In this document: in pieces, positions 59,505 to 64,000 of the stretch
Layout: the number at the start of each line of letters is the position of its first letter
Position numbering within the stretch: the stretch's first letter is position 1
Assembly: GCF_000143415.4 (NCBI RefSeq)
Contig: NW_003314267.1
Coordinates: 482,908-546,907, forward strand
Length of the DNA: 64,000 nucleotides
Reading direction: 5' to 3'
From: Selaginella moellendorffii
Lineage: Eukaryota; Streptophyta; Lycopodiopsida; Selaginellales; Selaginellaceae
Position numbers and translations under genes: made by a program
The notes under the pieces: model-generated
What the model was told of the DNA's origin: nothing
Database searches by the model: none
The model's input: only the letters and a program-made list of their open reading frames with translations

Positions 59505-59810
59505 TTATGGAGTAGATTTCTTGGTGCTTTCCGCTATACTGTTCATTTCTTCATTTCTCTTGCTTTGGACTATTGTTTCAAAAGTAACAAGAGCATTTTT
59601 ATCAATCGTGATAGTGGTCTCCACATTCCCAGATGGGTAATAAGGACCAAAAGTGTAATATGGAGATTGTGGTAGTGAAACAAAATTAACATTCTCACAA
59701 TCTTTTGCACTACAACTCTTACTCATAGATTTTGTATTTTCCTTGCTTCCCATCTTCTCAAGAACCCTAAAAAATCTTTTGAATGAAGGAATAGTATCTA
59801 CAACTGTAAA
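59505..59810 (-). other. Possible exon of an unknown gene
   Basis: Minus-strand open stretch of about 100 codons preceded by an acceptor-like ATACTTTTACAG. It reads VVDTIPSFKRFFRVLEKMGS and later SLPQSPYYTFGPYYPSGN. The only in-frame ATG is at 59753. No recognised family. It could be a further gene or exon of the 13-kb element, since it lies inside the right inverted repeat. Confidence 0.22.
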
Positions 59811-60054
59811 AGTATTCAAAATATTAAGTAGTCAAATCAAATATGACAGTTGTAATAGTTGTCATAATAAAATAATATAGTTTTATAAAAGATAGGTTCT
59901 CATGAACTTTGTCTTTTTTAAAAAATTCAATCTTATAGAAACTTTTAACTTAGATATTTACGTATTTTAATATTTTAAAGTTTGCTAGAACCTTCATTTG
60001 TTCAATTTAGATCTCCTTTATAATATTTCTTATTGACTATGTTGACTTGTGTTG

Positions 60055-60085
60055 AATTGAGCTCAACTCATGAACTCAACTCAAC
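60055..60085 (-). repeat. Right terminal inverted repeat (candidate)
   Basis: Reverse complement of the left repeat at 27 of 31 positions (GTTGAGTTGAGTTCATGAGT then TGAGCTCAATT on the minus strand). Confidence 0.5.
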
Positions 60086-61859
60086 TTTGGACCATCCCCC
60101 TCCCTCGTTCCACTTTGAGTCAGCATTAGTATGCTCCCAATGTAGTGTGAACCTATGGAGCTGGTAGCTTGGGAAGTCAAAATGTCTTGTAGGACTGACC
60201 ATTGCTTGGTATATCTCATACTTGACTACCGCAACAGTCTTGTCCTCTAGCCATCGATGCATTGGCCAGCTAGGGTAGTTGTCAAGTGGGTCAAAAATTA
60301 CTTGTTCTAGATCAAGGTTCAGCTGTACTATCCATTCCCTCAAGTTGCTCCACCACCCTCCATTCCTTTCGTACATAAAGCTTATAGAGTTAATCATAAC
60401 TCTAGATACCAACTTATGTCAACGCAATGCTTTAATGAAGGTTATTGCCTATTTCCATGCAACAATCACCATGGGAAGAAGGCCATTTTCCAGGACAAGG
60501 ATTGGATAGGGGACACGCCAGACTTGCAGCTCTTGGTGTATGAACTAGGTTCAAGCATGTCCTATATGTAGCATGGGAGGCCTAGACCTGTAACTTCGAT
60601 GGTATAGAGGGAAATTAGTACCACCCTGGCTGCATAGAACGCTCATTTGGCCTTCCAACTGATGACTAGCATTGTTATGGAGTTTGCTTGGAGACTATAG
60701 TATGCCACTTATGCTTCCTGGACACTCCCAAGTGCCTCTTCGATGAAGAGCATAGCCTAAGTATTTACATATTAGCTTGCTCCCCATTGTAGAAGTATAT
60801 TCTTGGCATTGGGTTTCCATGTGTTTTGGAAATATTGATGTGCCGGCTTGTATGCAAAACTGGTGACAATATATCTAAATCTCATTCCATGATCACATGC
60901 GCTACACAAGAGCATTGTTTCCAAAACCCTACTTGGCTTTCATCGTGTTTAGTAAGGTGGGAGTATGACCTCACTTTTGTAAATGGGCACAATTCTCAAG
61001 ATTCTAGGAACCTTATGTGAAAGACTGTTGATGACTGGTGTAAGTATCCTATTGTTTATAAAAGTTCCACTGTCATCTTTGTTATGATCAAGCACTAAAA
61101 TTCAAAAAGGTCTAGGCCCTCTTCTTGAGATTCCTCATTAGTATTAAAATTAGGTTAGGGTTTAGGACTAGTTAATGGGGTGAGCTTTTTGAACCCAATA
61201 CATGTGTTCCAGGCAGCAGTGATCATGGAAGTGATTTCATGACAAGATTGCATGTGATCTGCAAAGAAAGAAGCAAGCTTTATAGATCAGTAACACCTTT
61301 ACCTCAAAAATCCAAATGCATTTCAAGTAGCAACTTAAACTTTTTGAAACTTAGTAGTGGGCAAGTGTCACTGACTGGCCTTTAGGGTTGATTAAATTCC
61401 TTACACCCTGAGCTTTCCCTTTGACTTATGTTGACCATATGGTCAACCTAATAATTCTCTCCCTGAAAGCTCCCTTACCTCAGCTGGTTAGAGCGTTGGT
61501 CTTATGAGCTGACTACAGGAGCACCTCCTCAAAGATCTATAGGCTTTCACAGCTTGATTGTTTTGTTTTTTCCAGATGAAACTATAAATGGTCGAAGTTA
61601 GATTGTAATGACTAGAACGAATGTAAGTGGAAATGCCAATGCGAGGTCTTAGGCCATTTACTCAAAATAATACACTTTTCAACTGGTTAACATAAAATAT
61701 CAAATGAATTTTCACCTTAGCTAGCAACTATACTCAATTACTAATACGTTCCAACACTTTATATAAACTAATATATCAATGAGAAAGTTTGTCATTCTTC
61801 ACACTCTGCAAAAACATTAATGTGTGTAAGCTTTTAAATTTAAATTTCCCAAGAAGTCT
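60086..61859. other. Decayed sequence right of the 13-kb element
   Basis: A minus-strand open stretch 60412-60068 reads protein-like (LREWIVQLNLDLEQVIFDPL, YPSWPMHRWLEDKTVAV) but I do not recognise it; it may be a fragment of a lost gene or transposon. Apart from the tRNA-like fragment, nothing else could be supported. Confidence 0.35.
61469..61525 (+). pseudogene. tRNA-like fragment, Ile(TAT)-type anticodon
   Basis: GCTCCCT acceptor-like start, then a D-arm with A-box TACCTCAGCTGGTTAGAG (one change from TAGCTCAGCTGG). An anticodon stem-loop with loop CTTATGA follows (anticodon TAT), then AGGAGCACC, which could pair with the start. A normal variable loop and T-arm (GGTTCGAATCC) are missing. 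Best read as a truncated tRNA pseudogene or the head of a SINE; a T-rich stop-like tract follows at about 61559-61575. Confidence 0.45.
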
Positions 61860-62290
61860 AGTCAAAATTGATTATTTTTTTCATTCTACTTTAGTTACTT
61901 AACCATTCTTTTAACCACTTGAAGGAGTCCCATTCATAACCTCCATAAGTCCTATTCCCAACTTGAGGACTTAATAGCCCCATGAATGGCATTTATGCCA
62001 CTTTACCTTTGCACTTGGTCTGAGTGCTCCACGTGTCCAATCTATAAAAAAAAACCTAAAGGTACTATTGACATATTAGCCTATTACACTAAAGTTATGT
62101 CCATTCACCTTCATCTCATTGGTAACCATCTATATCATAAACTCATCTCTTATGGACTAGGCCATATATCCATGAGTGGTCATTCTTTGACTATACCTTA
62201 GCACCCTTAGGATGTCAAGAGACATAGAGAACACCCTTCTTAATATCCTTTTTTCAATCCCCACTAAGTTACACTCTGTCGTAGATACAA
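61860..62290 (-). repeat. Dispersed repeat, copy B
   Basis: The reverse complement matches 9976-10660 in order over several blocks (AACTTAGTGGGGATTG, AAGGGTGTTCT, TGACCACTCATGGATATATG, ATAGTACCTTTAGG). It lacks the 65-bp tandem duplication present in copy A. Confidence 0.6.
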
Positions 62291-62454
62291 ATCCCTGAGC
62301 CATGAGTGTAACATGGTTGGACTAAAAGTTTTGACTTTGAAAGTGAGAGCAGAAGTGGAACTCTTCATGAAGGGCTTGAAGAATGAGCATGAATGATCAA
62401 TAAGTGAGCCCTTAGAAAGAGGCACAAGAGGATTAACACATGACATATGGAAGT

Positions 62455-62660
62455 GTCAAGACTAAGTCTGAGAAGGAGTCTAAAATGCAGTCCAAGTTGG
62501 AGTCCAAGATGGACTTGAGATGGACCTAAGATGGAGTCCGACATGGGCACAAGATGGAGTTTGAGATGGACCTAAGATGGATTCTGAAAAGGAGTTAGAG
62601 ATGGGCTTGAGATGGAGTTTGAGATAGACTCAAGATGGAGTCCAAGAAAGAGTTTGAGAT
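62455..62660 (+). repeat. GATGGAGTCYGAGATGGAC minisatellite
   Basis: Loose tandem repeats of about 18-24 bp built on AAGATGGAGTCYRAGATGGACYT, about ten units. It directly abuts the LTR start at 62661. Confidence 0.75.
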
Positions 62661-64000
62661 TATAGCACATGTGGTTTTTACCCTTTATCCTATGGTGATT
62701 TACCATAGGATAACCACAAAGCAGAACTTAAGCCCTCTATGTGCCACATGTTATATGCCACGTGTCCAAAAGACAGTGGTGTGGAACCCAAATTTCAAAG
62801 CCTTGGGCCATTGAATGAAGGAACAGTGCCAAACTCCTAATCTAGAAGCCAAGGAGTGAAGGAACTGGACCACAGAGTAACTCCCGAGCATATAGCTTAA
62901 GGAGCGAAGGGATAGGAGCATGGAGCGACTTGGAATGGTCCTAAAGCATCCAACATCCCAATGCCAGAATCAACATGCAAAATGGAGTCAAATGGAATTT
63001 GGCGCTATTTTAGCATACCAATGGCCTAATATGAGAATATAGGTACTTCACCAATTAGCATGGTATGGAATTTGGGCTTAAACCCAAGCCTGATGTAGAA
63101 CAAGGATAGGCACACGAGTGGGAGGTAAACTATGCCTCAGGTTAGTTGGCCATACCCGACCTACCCACTATCCCTACTGTACATTTAGAACCCCCCCTGA
63201 GGAACACATGCTTTGGGCTTTCACCCCAAGCCTCCCTTAGTATCAAGAGTTAGTCTCTAGGACAAGCTCGAAACTTACTAAATATAGAATGTCCTTAAAT
63301 TGTGAATTTGGACATAGGACAAACACCGTTGTGTTTAGAACAATCTCTACATTCCATAGATATGCCAAATAAGTAAATCTAGACACTTTCGATAAATAGC
63401 ATTTGAGACCAAAATGAGACTAACACAAAGGGTATGATAGCAAGGGTGTTTGGCAAACATAGTAAGCTATCATTTAGCAAATATTGAGGGACCAAGCTCA
63501 ATATCACGGGGGTTCTTAATACTAGCAAGTGCAAGCTAGTGACACAAGTTTCTCAAACCAAACCGAATATGCTCAACAAGAAACACATAGGGTTCCTACC
63601 TTATGTTTATCCAATCTAAGTACATAGTCATTGACTAGTTTCCCAACTAGCTCAAATGGGAACTGATAATAGGTCTAGCAATACTAACCTTTTACTGTCG
63701 TGGTAGTAAGGAAAGAATATCCAAAAGGACTAGCTGACAGGTAACTTTTGATACCTAAAGTCACATTCACGATACTCTCCCCCCTTACGGAAGATTAACG
63801 TCCTTGTTGATGCATACTCTAGTATATACCACCAACAAAGAAACAACTTTAGAAAAAATTCACGGTAATCACATTATGTGAAAAATGCATCAACTTAAAT
63901 GAGTTAAGGTAGCCTTTGCATCTAACGCAAATGTGCTACCAACTCAAACACCTTCCGGCCATCGCCAACAAGGAAATGACTAATGGAGTTAGTCACCCTT
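62661..64000 (-). mobile_element. LARD-like element, fourth copy, old, runs off the window
   Basis: LTR 62661-63774 (1,114 bp) aligns throughout with LTRs 1-3 but has many CpG losses (TATAGCACATGTGG for TGTAGCGCACGTGG) and a shortened poly-C tract. The hairpin at 62685-62713 is fully kept. From 63775 the internal region starts with its purine tract (CTCTCCCCCCTTACGGAAG on the plus strand) and continues past the window end, in the same orientation as the array at 20-33 kb. Confidence 0.85.

Larger units (their letters stand above)
47114..60085. mobile_element. Candidate 13-kb DNA transposon with transposase and DNA methyltransferase genes
   Basis: Bounded by 31-bp inverted repeats at 47114-47144 and 60055-60085, identical at 27 of 31 positions (both contain GAGTTGAGCTCAATT at the inner end). 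Inside, from left to right: zinc-finger gene A (+), MULE-type transposase with SWIM finger (-), an AT-rich and then GC-rich repeat centre, ParB-like/methyltransferase gene (+), zinc-finger gene B (-). The two terminal genes are paralogues, giving a mirror-like layout. No target-site duplication was found, and the 813-bp gap means both sides are joined only by scaffold order. The coding parts are decayed, so this copy is inactive. Boundaries are a proposal; typical MULE terminal repeats are longer. Confidence 0.5.

Overview
The window looks like nuclear DNA of a land plant with a compact gene space. Introns in the readable genes are mostly 50-90 bp, neighbouring genes lie tens to hundreds of bases apart, and telo-box motifs (AAACCCTAA) sit upstream of ribosomal and RNA-polymerase genes. 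Plant-only families are present (TIFY/JAZ, GT-2 trihelix, B3, tubby-like F-box). Short introns, these gene families and the abundance of gypsy-type and non-autonomous LTR elements suggest a lycophyte such as Selaginella; that is inference. An 813-bp run of N (53042-53854) shows this is a scaffold.

Layout. (1) 1-8.4 kb, gene island: 3' end of a MYST histone acetyltransferase (+), tubby-like F-box protein (+), JAZ-type TIFY repressor (+), an unrecognised two-exon gene (-), a TMEM14/FAX membrane protein (-) and acidic ribosomal protein P2 (+). The last two share an 80-bp divergent promoter. (2) 8.4-15.4 kb: AT-rich, gene-poor DNA with decayed repeats. (3) 15.4-20.3 kb: a deleted Ty3/gypsy element (-) with 175-bp LTRs. 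Its 5' end and flank are duplicated in inverted orientation, giving two 1,029-bp arms. (4) 20.3-33.7 kb: a tandem LTR-internal-LTR-internal-LTR array of a non-autonomous retroelement (LTR about 1.14 kb, internal about 4.97 kb, no coding capacity). A further LTR copy starts at 62.66 kb. (5) 35.4-46.1 kb, second gene island: RNA polymerase I subunit RPA12 (+), GT-2 trihelix factor (+), Gemin2/SIP1 (-) and a B3-domain protein (-). (6) 47.1-60.1 kb: a candidate DNA transposon of about 13 kb. (7) 60-64 kb: decayed repeats, a tRNA-like fragment, a minisatellite and the start of another LTR element.

The most unusual part is 47.1-60.1 kb. Two 31-bp inverted repeats (27 of 31 matching) enclose a symmetric set of genes. 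A small zinc-finger gene at each end points inwards. A decayed MULE-type transposase with a C-terminal SWIM zinc finger (-) and a ten-exon gene (+) lie between them and diverge from a repeat-rich centre. The ten-exon gene joins a ParB-like segment to the AdoMet-binding motif of a beta-class (N6A/N4C-type) DNA methyltransferase. Its coding sequence has several stops and frameshifts, and a MITE sits exactly on one 5' splice site. The two terminal zinc-finger proteins share the exact spacing C-X2-C-X22-C-X8-H plus an ungapped tail. I infer a mobile element that carried its own DNA-modification gene; this copy is inactive. The reading frames, motifs and repeats are seen directly; the family names for the ParB and transposase parts come from motif recognition without a database search.
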